A stretch of DNA of 64,000 nucleotides from Adiantum capillus-veneris (GCA_014529385.2 CM043953.1:74632872-74696871); one strand, 5' to 3'. Shown: positions 1 through 11,066, numbered from the stretch's first letter. Numbers and translations: made by a program. The notes: generated from the sequence alone by a model not told the origin.

Positions 1-1458
1 TTGACAACTACTTCAACACCACCACCCTCATTCGTACAAGAGCTAAAGGATCTAAAGAATGCCCTCTCTCAATAAAAATATGACAGATAAATCCTAACAG
101 CAAGGCATAGAGAAATACAAATAGAAAAAAATGAGGAAATTGCAGAGCTCAGAACAACTAGAACAAGCAAAGGAGGACGTGACTGCTCAAAGTGCAGCAC
201 ATCAGGCGAAATGACAATAGAAAGATCTAGCCATTAAGGACATGCAATCCCATCCAGCTCTTGTAGAAGTCTCTCAGACAATAGGACAAGGAAAGATAGC
301 CTATATTTTCCACCTATCAAGATGCCCAGCACTAGCACTAGCATAGAAGCAACATTGCATGACTTTGAATATCCAATCAGTACACAAGCTCCCGAAACTT
401 CCAGAGAAGAAATTCAGCGGGTGAGTTTTAGAAGCTTAATCCTTCAAACAAAGAATATATGAAATACGAACTCAAGGTGTTAGAATCAGCTACTCTTCTC
501 ATGATTACACCTGATGAAGTTGTGAAGAATCTTGGGCATGAAATGATTGCTCTTGCACTAATGAGACAGGAAGCTCTCTTATGGAAAAGGAAAATGTTGC
601 CTACACTAAAGCCCAATCACAAAGGGGATTACAAGAATGTTCTGTAATTTCTACACAAGTTCAAACCATCATTGTTGTTCCCCTATGGCAAAATGAATGG
701 TTCAAGAGGTGCCCAACTGATAAAACCTACTACGAAAATTCCACACAATATCTCAGGATCAACCCAAGCTATTGTTCCATCAACAGAAGGCGATCCTATG
801 AAAGTTTCTATTCATGGAAAAACAAAAGACTATCGGTGCTCAACTACCATGTACAAACAAAGCCAAGCAATAATTTCCCTCCCTCAAAGAAATATATGAT
901 ACACACCCTCATCGGAGTCATCAATCTAATGAAGGAGGTTCGAGATCTCACATGCCACATGCTTGTAAAGATTGCCAAAATGCTACTCACATGCATCACA
1001 ATCTTGAAAGATATTGAAGCAACCGACCACCCCTGGCAAGTGTTTGTGGAAGGATCAAGATCATTGTGCTAGAATCTGGACTGAAGTTCCAAGCAGAAAC
1101 ATAATCATGGGGTTGTATGCACTAGTCATGTTTTTTCCTTAACACTACCTACAAACTTTTGAAGAGGCATTCATGGCAGGATTCTTCAAAATTGACTCAT
1201 CAATATTCAACCCCCTGACAAAGGATCCACAACACATTGCATATCAGAATACTCTAAGTAAAAACCCATTCAGAGAAATGGTAGCCAAGATCGAGATAGA
1301 AGTCAGAGCACAAAAATTGAAGCTACTCACCAGAACACTTGAAAAGAGAACTTTGGATTATTAATACAGATCGAGATGGCACCTAACTCCATATCATTGT
1401 TTGACAAAGACACAAAGTAAGTTTGCACGAGGACGTGCAACGAATAGGAAGGGGGGAA
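1..1458 (+). mobile_element. 3' internal part of an old LTR retrotransposon
   Basis: This stretch ends in a purine-rich run (1446-1458, AGGAAGGGGGGAA) directly before an LTR-like TG start, which is how the 3' internal end of a Ty3-type element looks. The same arrangement, with similar words (an aggacg motif followed by a G-run), precedes the 3' LTR of element A at 27041-27052, so the two are probably related families. Short open frames here (for example 581-1072 and 1173-1364) have no domain I recognise. The element is broken and its 5' part lies outside the window. Family placement is inference. Confidence 0.5.
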
Positions 1459-2340
1459 TGTTTGGAGTATGCATCGGGTGGGCACCCAAAGAGCCAGTTA
1501 CAAGTCACAATTCATTATACTCTATCTTTTTTCTAAAGAAGCCTTGTAATTAGAAAGTAATGATTCTTGAAGTGTATTCACAAAACCTATTATTCTCTAT
1601 TTTTTGCTCAGAACTTACAAGCCTTGTAAAGTGGCCAATGGACATGGGAAAGGGTCCCAAGTCTTTGGGTCAAAACCCTTAGTTTCTGGATTAACATTAT
1701 CATTAACAGTAAGGAGTTTTTGGACGTGGACTGTGAGTTGAAACTCTACTACAACTTGTAATCAACCTTTCTCTTTTTTTGGTAATCAAAAGTCAATTCC
1801 GATTAGTGCACTGTGTTTCTTGTCTCTTGCTCTTGAATCTAAGTGTAATCATTCTCAGCTTTGTTGTGGTTCACGAAAACCTCTTTGTGAGCTAAATGCA
1901 TAGTTTTGAGTGCTAAAATGGTTAATTTTTAATGTTTTGACCTTGGAAGAGTGTTTCTAAGCCATAGAGATATCTGTCTGAATAGTTCTATTGCAATTTT
2001 TTGCACATTTTTTGGGATGGATCGTCTCAAATGACCATAGAACTTGGTAGGATTGTTCCCTTAGGTGTTGTCATAGGCCTCCTTAAGTTTTTTTGAAATC
2101 TGACGCTGTTAGATGTGAAAAATGCGTGATGACCTAGAGCGGTGAGACTGGACATAAGTAGAATTCCATACTAGATAGTGGTAGATTTTCTATAGTAATT
2201 GATTGACTAGTTCTGTAGGTTCACTCTTTGTGATTGACAACCTCAAAAGTCTACATGTCCCATCATAATTTCTTGAGTATTGACATTATGTTAGTGCTAG
2301 ATAGCTATTTACAGATGTCCGTCGCGGTGACCCGCTAACA
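1459..2340 (+). mobile_element. LTR of the preceding relic
   Basis: The segment starts TGTTTGGAG right after the polypurine run and ends CCGCTAACA, giving TG...CA termini and about 882 bp. It is non-coding. No second copy of this LTR is visible in the window, so it is read as the 3' LTR of the relic at 1-1458. The 3' border is chosen from the CA terminus and is uncertain by some tens of bases. Confidence 0.5.
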
Positions 2341-2624
2341 CTATCGTGCTTGGAATTTGCTTGTTTTTGTAGTCGAGATTATAATGAGAGGATCACCAAA
2401 TCACATTCAATTTCACTTAGAAAGACCAATTAAAAACACCAAAGTTTCACCCATGAAACCTCAATACTCATACAAGCACAAATCCCAACCAAAATCAAAC
2501 TTGTTTCATGGAATCATGTAGCCTCGCCGGAAATTTCATATTCGTAACATCAAACAGTTGAAAGGAATACATGTGCTTCCACCTTTACAACGACCATCTT
2601 CTAATTTTTTAGAGATTTAAGATT
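2341..2624. other. Spacer, no feature seen
   Basis: Non-coding sequence on both strands, with no repeat or motif that I can support. Confidence 0.5.
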
Positions 2625-2990
2625 TGTGGCATGATTGGTACACGTGGCAGTCGTGCCACAATGAGATGGGCCATGGGTATGTTTAACATTTCACACCTCA
2701 TTGCATTGTGGCATGATTTCCATCTGTACCAATCATGCCACAATGTGATGGGTTATGGGTATGTTTAACATTCAACTCCTCATCATGTTGTGGTGCAACT
2801 ACCACATGTACCAATCATGCCCCAACATGATGGGCCATGGGTATGTTTAACATTTCACTCATCATCACGTTGTGGCACGACTGCCATGTGTAGCAATCAC
2901 ACCACAATGGAAGGGGGCATGGGTATGCTTAACATCTCACACCTCATCGTGTTTTAGCGTGATTTCATGTCGCGGCACAATGCGAGGAGC
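2625..2990. repeat. 82-bp tandem repeat of hairpin units (about 4 copies)
   Basis: The word GGGTATG(T/C)TTAACAT recurs at about 2675, 2757, 2839 and 2921, an exact 82-bp step. Each unit contains an inverted repeat around CATTGTGGCATGATT. In the second unit the arms at 2704-2718 and 2731-2745 are perfect 15-bp reverse complements around a 12-nt loop. Neighbouring units keep the pattern with substitutions. This is direct reading; a role as satellite or transposon subterminal repeat is not shown. Confidence 0.85.
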
Positions 2991-3104
2991 TCTGTGTACA
3001 TTTTTTGGGTAGCCTCTCCACGCTCTGTACCGCGATCTTGCAACACACACAACTAAAAATAATTGTATGTGTATGTACATATAGCCCCAAAATATCCTGC
3101 CACA

Positions 3105-3276
3105 TGTCATCCATGTATTCAGCCGGGCAGTTCCCAATGCACCATGACCTACAATTATGAGCATCATCATGACAGTAGTTGTTCTTTCAATGTCATCCAT
3201 GTATTCAGCTGGGCAGTTCCCAATGCACCATGACCTACAATTATGAGCATCATCATGAAAGTAGTTGTCCTTTCAA
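3105..3276. repeat. 86-bp tandem duplication
   Basis: Two near-identical 86-bp units start at 3105 and 3191 (TGTCATCCATGTATTCAGC). They differ by a few substitutions. The left flank is also degenerate. No coding signal is seen. Confidence 0.85.
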
Positions 3277-3454
3277 TGCCAAAATTATGTGCGAGTATTT
3301 TATACATGTCCCGCTCATTCCTATCAAACACTTTTTGCAGGTCAGTATATGTTTTCTCTTTTAGCACCCACAATCTTGTTTGACCTATCTTGGCACTGAT
3401 TTGAGCTGTTTTATTTCCACTCCCCCTGATTCCCACGTTGTTAGTCATTCCTTG

Positions 3455-4024
3455 ATGGCTCGTACGAAGAAAATTTCCAAGAAGGTTTACCAAGGTGAAG
3501 GATCGTCTAGCAGAGCTCAATCTGATGCCGGTCAAGCATCAACATCACGTGTTCTAGGAAAGACTTTGCCTTGTTTACATGCTACCATGAGAAGAAGGAG
3601 ATACGAGTAGAATTGAAGTGCGTTATTGGAGCTTACAAAGCTCCCAAAACATATCTCCCTGGCTATATCAAAGCTACCTTTTCAGAGATTTGTCTATAAA
3701 ATCTGTGACCAAAGCAACCTTAATTTCAAATGGTCTCACAGTGAAATGGGTTGACTCCACGAAGAGACAAAGGATTTTTTTGTTGAGTTGTTTCAAGACA
3801 GATACGTTATGATTTCTCATGCCCACAGATCAACACTCATGCCACAAGATTTGAACTCCCTTTGGCTCATGAGGTTTAGGTACGACAAAACATTGGTGCC
3901 TTTGGGTATATCGTACAAAAAGATGGACAACATTTTTAATATCCCACCACTAAGAAAGGTCAAGATGCTTGATATTTCTTCATATATCCATCAATATAGC
4001 AGCCATCTAAATAGAGAACAATAA
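3455..4024 (+). pseudogene. Histone H3-like gene, decayed
   Basis: The ATG at 3455 opens with MARTKKISKK, matching the H3 tail start (MARTKQTARK) including the K4 and K9 positions. The same frame then shows the H3 core: ALLEL..K (3620-3640) as in ALREIRK, SKLPFQRFV (3668-3694), VELFQD (3782-3799) and HAHRSTLMPQD (3818-3850), which parallel RKLPFQRLV, VGLFED and HAKRVTIMPKD. The frame has three stops (TAG 3608, TGA 3614, TGA 3752), and the middle of the tail no longer resembles H3. The arrangement is intronless. The loop before helix 2 is about two residues shorter than in H3, so the longer loop typical of CENH3 is absent. After the fold come about 45 unrelated residues up to the stop at 4022. 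Most likely an H3-derived pseudogene or captured copy; a functional variant is unlikely with these stops. Confidence 0.7.
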
Positions 4025-4129
4025 TTTCAAAGACAAGATGAAGCGCAAGAATTGGAATTTCAAGCAGAGGCGGAAGCGTGTAACATTGACCTTCATTAGC
4101 AACGATTGGCAACGATGCAACACAAAAGC

Positions 4130-5430
4130 TAATGTCGATGCTCTAGAGTGCCTTTACCCACATATTGAAGTTGCCATTGTGGTATGGGGATGTGTCCCCT
4201 ATTTTGGTTTTGGACCCCATGAGATCGACATTTTGGGGGACCTTAACAGGGAGCTGACAAATTCAATTATTAACTATTTTTTGTGGTTAGTGATTTTTTT
4301 CCCATCTTCTATTGATTGCAAGTTTACTGTTAATTTTTCATTATAGAATACATATTTTCTAGAAATTTTCTAGTTTTGAACCTTGCATGGAATGTCCACA
4401 GTGAGGTTGGTGTTCTTGACTCCCAGCTTTCTATAGTTCTCTCATCCAAGAATACATCGCGAGTGGAGGTAGTTGATTGGTTTCAAACCGTCAACATGGA
4501 GACATCAAAGGTTTTATTGATAGCTTACAATGAATATTAAGAGTTGTCATTAATAACAATCTACCTTATATGTGTATAATGAAAACATGCATCTCAGTTG
4601 AACTTACTTGCTAAAATAGCTCCCACTAGAGCGTGGTTGCTTTGGCTGTGGAGAGAAAGTGTTCCTACCTTGCAAACTCCATGCATGGTTTCCACAAGAA
4701 TGTTCAGAGGTTAGTGGAGTCTTTTCTTGAGTGTCGCAAGATATTTGTGAAATTGTTATGACACTTAATTCCAATTGTTTAAGGCCTTTTCAAAAGCTGA
4801 TAATTGCTCTATAGGCACTGATCCAGCAGGAGATATGGGAAGACATGACCATTTTGAGTTGCAAGGTCCCCAAACAACAAGACGGGCATTCCTGTGGGCT
4901 GGAGGGTGTTAATGAATGCATAGCTCTTGTTGGAGCACATGTATGGGGGGGAGAAGCACAGAAGCATAGGCACTTGCTTTTTGTTCATCACTATCCATGA
5001 CCTATAACTTCTTAAACTAACTTATGGGGTTCAATGCAGGCTAGAAAACTAGCAGATTATAGATATGTACATGTAGATTTTTTTAGGACCAAATTGATCG
5101 AGAACATGATCAACCTTGTTACAACATTCCCGAAAGGAGTTCCCGATGCATTCATACCACCAGCACCCAGGCCCTCTCCACGGCCTCAACCTAGGAGATA
5201 CCCCCCATCACCTCCAACAATGTAGCAGTGTGCCCCCATCTCCATTTACTCATATACCTCTCCTAGGCCCTCACCCCTTCATAGCCCTCCACCCATATAT
5301 GATGCCCCTGCATCTTCTACACACCAACAAACACCACCCCCACACCAACCATCCCCCCTACCTCATCCTTTATCCCTCATGCCCCTACCTCACCTACTGT
5401 TGGAGATCATGAAAACACTCACTAAAGTGT
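4130..5430 (+). pseudogene. Ulp1-like (C48) SUMO-protease gene, degenerate, multi-exon
   Basis: Separated blocks in family order suggest an Ulp1/SENP-type cysteine protease: LNRELTNSIINYFLW (about 4242-4286, the helix usually read as LND.IINFYL); VDWFQTVNMETSK (4475-4510, the strand before the catalytic His-Trp); CSYLANSMHGFHKNVQRLV (about 4660-4720, matching the yDSM.G region); and VPKQQDGHSCG (4869-4901), with the oxyanion Gln and the nucleophile Cys-Gly. The blocks lie in different frames separated by plausible introns, for example a GT near 4286 and AG ends near 4628 and 4814. The His-Trp pair is not visible, and the catalytic Asp position reads Asn, so activity is doubtful. A proline-rich tail (5145-5430) follows, with an in-frame TAG at 5224. 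Ulp1 domains are often carried by plant DNA transposons, so host gene versus transposon origin is open. Confidence 0.55.
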
Positions 5431-5788
5431 ACTCATTTATACTTAGTGAATGAAATCTTGGACACAAATTTTTCTATTTATTGATCATTGTATATTTTTT
5501 TACAAAGGTGTTGTGTACAACTTGTTAACAAAATGGCATTCATATGTCGTCTTGGGTTTAGGGTAAAGTGCTTTGTTACAGCAATTTGTGAAAACTGGTC
5601 TTTGTATCAAGCTATGCAACATACAACATCTTGTCTACCATCTGTAATCTTTACACATACTACCCTAGTTTCTTTTCTCTCGGGTACCTGCATCAGAGCA
5701 AGTGGGAGAAGAGTTGAGTCAACATGATCACAATGAGAATTAAAATTACATAGACACAATAACTAGTGGACGTGCAGCATAGTACCTT
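5431..5788. other. Spacer
   Basis: AT-rich. The short open frame at 5488-5727 (+) has no recognisable domain and I do not support it as a gene. Confidence 0.4.
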
Positions 5789-6278
5789 TCACATGTTGCA
5801 CTTGAAAACAAGTTTTGTAGGCATGTTGAGGTCAATCTCGTTAATCATATCCTCCCGCACTTGTGTTAGGGTGACATTACTTCTAACGCTAACAACTGTC
5901 ACCAACTTGTTTTCACACATTACTTCAATCGCCCTCAAGGGATTACTAGCATCATCACATAGGCCCTGGTCAATGGCTACTAAGGGACCTTTTACACGAT
6001 GCCACCTTATGTAGTAGAAAGAAACTAGGAAGTTTTGTGATGCTATCATACACTTGCACACAATTGACTATTTGTCCACCTTGCACAAAATGCCCTCAGA
6101 ATCGTGGATATCCCAAGCGTCATCCAAAAAATCAATTCAGCTTTTTGACTTGCAGATAAACATGGTCTCTATCTTTCTAACCTCCTCATCATGGAAGAAG
6201 TCTATAAACACATGTAATGGCATGAAGATAGAGACACATACCTACTTGTTTGAAACGTTTGGTCATAAGCACTTCTGA
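5789..6278 (-). pseudogene. Unrecognised minus-strand coding-like fragment
   Basis: The minus strand carries an open frame at 5789-6061 (90 codons) with non-repetitive composition, ending TLTQVREDMINEIDL...KLVFKC. Weaker coding-like sequence continues upstream in another frame to about 6278 (FLDDAWDIHDSEG). I do not recognise the family. The frame change suggests decay or an intron. The neighbouring Ulp1-like locus is on the other strand. It could equally be a transposon ORF remnant. Confidence 0.3.
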
Positions 6279-6662
6279 ATTTCCTGATGGAGCTTGAGTT
6301 TGAAACACTCACAAGTTTCAAAAGCAGAGATTGGCCACTCAAGACCATTATGTGGGGAAGTGGGAGATTACTCAGGGTGCTGAAGCCATGGGTAGAGCTA
6401 GGAACATTGTAGAAGAAGTCGTAGAAGAAGATCCCCCTTTTTGCAAGTGCTAGTTTTGTACATAAGCTCTCTCACCGATGCATCAAAAGCATCTAAGATG
6501 CCCATTATCCACTCATTGCCAATATTCATTGTCAGAGGGATAAATATCTACAAATTTAGCATTAATGATCTCATAATAAAATTCACAAAAGAGATTGCTA
6601 TCAAGTATAGTAAACACTCAGTTAGGTCTATTAGCAACAAACCCCAACGGTGCCTCTCGCAA

Positions 6663-6845
6663 TCATAGCTTAGAGTGCATATATGCATGCTCAATGAAAA
6701 AATCATTTACTGACTTCCCCATCTGGCACAGACAAAAGTCTTTCACACGTTCTTTGTAGCTATTGACAAATTTTTTACCCGCCCGCTTTCTTCTTCTTCT
6801 CTGCAGAAGAACCAAGTGCCAATGGTTATTGTAGTGGATATCCAT
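6663..6845 (-). pseudogene. Minus-strand fragment with NNHWHLVLL motif
   Basis: A 60-codon minus-strand frame opens MDIHYNNHWHLVLL and then turns basic (RRRRKRAGKK). An HW dipeptide before a hydrophobic strand is typical of the catalytic-His block of Ulp1-like proteases, but the Asp and Cys blocks are not found downstream. A second weak match (HRWGLLLIDL) lies near 6600-6650 on the same strand. Treat as a possible second Ulp1-like remnant only. Confidence 0.25.
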
Positions 6846-7316
6846 TGACCATGGTCCAGGTCAAAGCTATTGAATATTTCCACTGACTTGATAGATGTAG
6901 AAGGTCAACAAGGTCATCTTCTCTCCATTGATGTTTTCTCTACCGGCTTTGTGACAAAACACAGAGAAGACAAGGAACAACAAAGAAATACTGGGAAGAG
7001 AGTTTCACCTTCCGTATATGCAAAGTTTCTTTAAAAAAGTACACCTACATTCAATGTGATTTATGCCACATTCAGCCTACCTTTGTCCAGGTGGAAGGAT
7101 GATTCGCACAAATCACGGCGTATCTTTTATTCCAAGCTTTTTAAAATAATTAAAGCATCATTTCTACAAACAAATTTTTTTTAGATAGAAATGAAATAAA
7201 TTGGAGCAACCGTTACTGTAGGCCAAAATCTATGGCATTCTCTCTCTAGCGCCAAAAGGACCAAAATTGAATCCAAACTTTCCCTAATGTAAGCCCGGGA
7301 GGATGCAACATGCTTT

Positions 7317-7655
7317 GATATCAATTGTTGGAAATAGGGTTGTAGGGAAACACACATAGCTTGGAGAAGACAAAGGAAGCTCAAGGCACACAACATAGAG
7401 TAGTATTAAGATAGCCCTAGAGTGATGGGTGTATATGCAATGCATAGGGGAAAGAACCTCCTAGTGAGGGAAAACATGTCACGGCGGTCCCAAGTGTGTG
7501 CACAACCATCACTACCACATGTTTTTGGTAACATTCATTTTTTGATCCCAAAAAACCATAACCAAATTCACCACGAAAGCATGCCCAATGCTTTCTTAGC
7601 AATCTATTGATAGGTTTTGAAAGAAACCCGTAATCAAGTCCCAATTGTTAACATT
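7317..7655 (-). mobile_element. Possible LTR end with primer-site-like word
   Basis: On the + strand GATATCAATTGTTGGAAAT (7317-7335) resembles the reverse complement of the common plant junction LTR-end plus Met-tRNA primer site, with a few changes. This would make 7327-7655 (TGTTGG ... GTTAACA) an LTR of a minus-strand element with internal sequence to the left. There is no second LTR and no pol domain, so this is tentative. Confidence 0.3.
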
Positions 7656-8037
7656 AAAACAAAGATCAACTTATCTTTATTTCACTACTAAGTTGGTACT
7701 TTGCAGTTTAGTACGCCTTCAAAGGGTGAACACATATCAATTAGCATTTCAAAATCTAATAATTGATTCCAGTTGTAGTCACTGCTAACCATTCCAAAAA
7801 GAAATCTGTATGTCTTGATAAAGTATTAATGAAAACATTCCAACTATCTCAGTAGGCATTGATGCCTACCTATTTGGTCAAAGCAGTAGCCATTGAGTTC
7901 GAAGTGTATTGAGAAATGCATGACTCACAGGTGTGTAAGATTTCCAACCCTTGTTCTAAGGATAGCTTAAATAGTCAGATAATGTCATTGTTGAGCCTCA
8001 AGCCAAGTGCCGGTTTGGTCTTTGTATGTGGGAGATC

Positions 8038-8041
<4 letters not shown>
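7656..8041. other. Spacer
   Basis: AT-rich non-coding sequence. Nothing else supported. Confidence 0.4.

Positions 8042-8104
<63 letters not shown>
8042..8104. repeat. (GT)n microsatellite
   Basis: Uninterrupted GT dinucleotide run of about 63 bp. Confidence 0.98.
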
Positions 8105-8105
<1 letters not shown>

Positions 8106-8161
8106 TCAAGATTCTGTAGGTTAAGAGCAGCAGCAAATACTCGATGTGTGAGTAATATTAG

Positions 8162-8163
<2 letters not shown>

Positions 8164-8250
<87 letters not shown>
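8164..8250. repeat. (GT)n microsatellite
   Basis: Uninterrupted GT run of about 87 bp, 60 bp after the previous one. Unique sequence lies between them. Confidence 0.98.
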
Positions 8251-8252
<2 letters not shown>

Positions 8253-8801
8253 CGGTCTCAATAGTATAGGCAGGATGTGTGTGTTATATGCAAGCAAAGC
8301 TGGTGTAGGGATGTAGGTGCAAGATAATTGAAAAGGCTAGTGTGGGTGTGAGCGCTTGTTCTCGAGTATGCAGATAATGAGCATGTTGAGGATGTTTATA
8401 CAAAGATTCCAACACAAACCTCATACCGGTGCATTAAATGGGGAGCATATGGTTCATAATCACTATTTTTGACAGCAGTGATCAAGTGATTTGTTTTCTT
8501 AGATGAAGAGCATTAAAGCCTTTTCATATTGTAAGTCAAGGTTTTATGAAGCTAGTTTATGCAAACCACCATAGTTTGAAAGCTGCCAAATGGTCTAGTT
8601 TACCAACACTATTAACAATGGTAAATTGATATGCATTAAAATTTATTGCTCTTATTGGAGTGAGGGCTCCTTCCCTTAACAAGATAAAGATAAATAGATA
8701 GGTTTGACTCTCTAACATGATTAAATTTAGATAGGTTAGAAGGTTACGAGGCAAAAAATGAAACTATAGTATTAGAAGCTTCCATAAAATCCATTATTGC
8801 C

Positions 8802-8864
8802 CCGAGTATTGCACCCAAGAACCGAGTATTGCACCCAAGAACCGAGTATTGCACCCAAGAACCT
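8802..8864. repeat. 20-bp tandem repeat, 3 copies
   Basis: CCGAGTATTGCACCCAAGAA occurs three times head to tail without change, then a fourth partial copy diverges. Confidence 0.95.
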
Positions 8865-9065
8865 AGAATTGATATTGCTAGTGGACAAGGTGCTCCGAAA
8901 AGATATTTTTTTTGCATCACAAAACATGTGTAAATAGTTAAACTTGGAGGAGCCATAAAACTCGGTGTGTTAGAGTGTGGGTCATTCGTATTTTTATGTG
9001 TTGGCAAGTAACATGTGATGATGATGATATTCCTCATGTAGCAATTTGGGATTGACTAATGTCAA

Positions 9066-9066
<1 letters not shown>

Positions 9067-9115
<49 letters not shown>
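9067..9115. repeat. (GT)n microsatellite
   Basis: Uninterrupted GT run of about 49 bp. Confidence 0.98.
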
Positions 9116-9116
<1 letters not shown>

Positions 9117-9134
9117 CCAATAACAATATAACAT

Positions 9135-9182
9135 ATACACCAAAAAGTCCTTTCAAATTACAAAAGACACTAGAAACTATGT
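9135..9182. repeat. 48-bp block also present at 35278-35325
   Basis: This block (ATACACCAAA ... ACTAGAAACTATGT) recurs at 35278-35325 with about four or five mismatches, so the same dispersed repeat lies on both sides of the nested LTR elements. The order of neighbouring words (CTGGTACTG) differs, so it is not a simple target duplication. Confidence 0.75.
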
Positions 9183-9365
9183 CAATGAAAAGGTGGTATA
9201 ATTCCCATTCATAGTACAAAACAGTCTGTATACACTGGTACTGAAATCAAGAGCAAGAAGATATAAAAGTCCGCCATCTTCAAGCCAAGGAACTTTGAAA
9301 AACATAGTTGAGAAGGTAACCCTCACCTGCACCCATGGAAACAACACAACATATAGGCTTTTCAG

Positions 9366-11066
9366 TGGCATAAAATGGCAGCCATCTTTTTGCAACATTT
9401 TCAACCTACTCAACTTCCTTTTACTCATATGTGTATATATTTTTCTATACTATTAATTTATCTAGAGTAAATTCCCTCTCCTTTTTTAACCTTTGTGGTG
9501 ACACATACACCTTAATCTTCCTAAAAACTTCACCTTTGTTATATGTTTATATTACTATCCTTTTCTTTTTTGCTTAGTAAATAAAATTAAGCATACGATA
9601 ACCAACTAACTACCTTCAAACTTTCTTACCTCTTGTAAATTAGTAGTAGGAAAATAATATATCTCTATTCCACCCCATATAGATAAATTATCATGGAAAA
9701 TCAACTCTCCACTTCCCTTTACCAAAGATTATGGTCTAGCTTTACAAGTTTTCTATACCCTACATAGGTGGCCCAATATCTCTTAAGAATATCCATATAG
9801 TTTTTCTCCTTTGAAAAAAGGACTCAAATTGTATATTCTTTTCACAATAAAATGAGTTTGGACCCTCCTCTCTTTGTTTAAGCATCGTACCCTTTTGAAA
9901 AAAACATGATTCCCCTTGGATGCATACAAGCAAAGGGCCCATACAAGAAGACTTGGATGCAAAAGGTTCCCTAGCCTAGTTTGGACCTTCCAAACCAAAT
10001 TTCTTGGTGCATGGACGTGAAGAATAGTCCAAATTCATATCAAACACTTTGAGAAGGTCAAATTTTCTTTTCAAAGCATGTCATTCTGAGCTACAAGTCA
10101 AAAGTTATGGTTAAAACATTGTAAACCAGTCCTCACAACTGCAACAAAAGAGGATTGTAAATCAGATAAATCAAGAGGGTAATATTTTATCTTACCTACC
10201 CCTCTTTTAGAAGGTGAATTAATATTTAAGGTCACATGCATGAGATGGGACCGATCCAAGGATGCTTCCAAGACCAAGACAAACAAGTTAATGATACCCT
10301 ACAGGAGCCACCCGTAGGGCATCATGGTGGGTCCCACATACATTATGCACCCCTACCGAGTCTTCACGGTTTAAAATTCTATTTTTTGTGAATAAATAAT
10401 CCATATTATGTTCAATATTCAATAAGTGGTCAAAGGACACTTAATTAGGGCTAATTAAGTGTAACATAATCCCACTCTTGCAAAGCTATAAATAGACCCT
10501 CTAGGAGAGACTCAAACACACACACCTATCTCAACTCCTTTTTGGTCTTGACCAATATTAGAGAACCGTCAACTCTCCCTCTTTCACATCCAAATCCCTC
10601 CCTCCTAGTCCCTCCTCTTTGGAGAAAGTGCAACTCTATCCTCCACTCTTCCTATTCTACAATCGCTTACTCCATCAACCCAATAAATCCTTGTAGCACC
10701 TAAATAATTTTTAAATACATCATGATCTCTCTCATTGTCTTGATCATGATCATTAAATCATCTTCGACAATCAAGTGTTTCAATTCGTGATGGTTGGCCA
10801 GTGTCTTTCCTCCCCTTAAATTGCGTGAGAAAATCAAGTGTTCTACTCTCAATTTACCATGGGTTTGTTTCTCCACTTTATTCAATTAGTCTAAAGGAAT
10901 TTATCACTCCAAATCTCTTTTACTTCATCACATATGCATGTGGCTACCTCTTATGGTGATTTTATTTGTCATGGCATTGCATAGATGGAGATGAGCTCTC
11001 TATGCAAAGTGTGTTATTTTGTGTAGGTGATTTCCTTGTGTTCTTTTGAGAGGCAAGTCTTGTGCA
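9366..11066 (+). repeat. 5' LTR of element D
   Basis: Collinear with 33371-35081 along its whole length (start TGGCATAAAATGG, end GAGGCAAGTCTTGTG). It contains a TATA-like TATAAATA at 10487-10494, with the matching site at 34499-34506 in the other copy. The first bases are uncertain because the two copies differ just before TGGCAT. Confidence 0.85.

Noticed and set aside
3455-3890. Centromeric H3 (CENH3) identity for the histone-like frame
   Set aside because: CENH3 normally has a longer loop before helix 2; here it is shorter than in canonical H3, and the tail starts like canonical H3.
5116-5412. His/Pro-rich 98-codon frame
   Set aside because: The neighbouring frame gives a simpler proline-rich tail in line with the Ulp1-like coding, so this one is a shadow.
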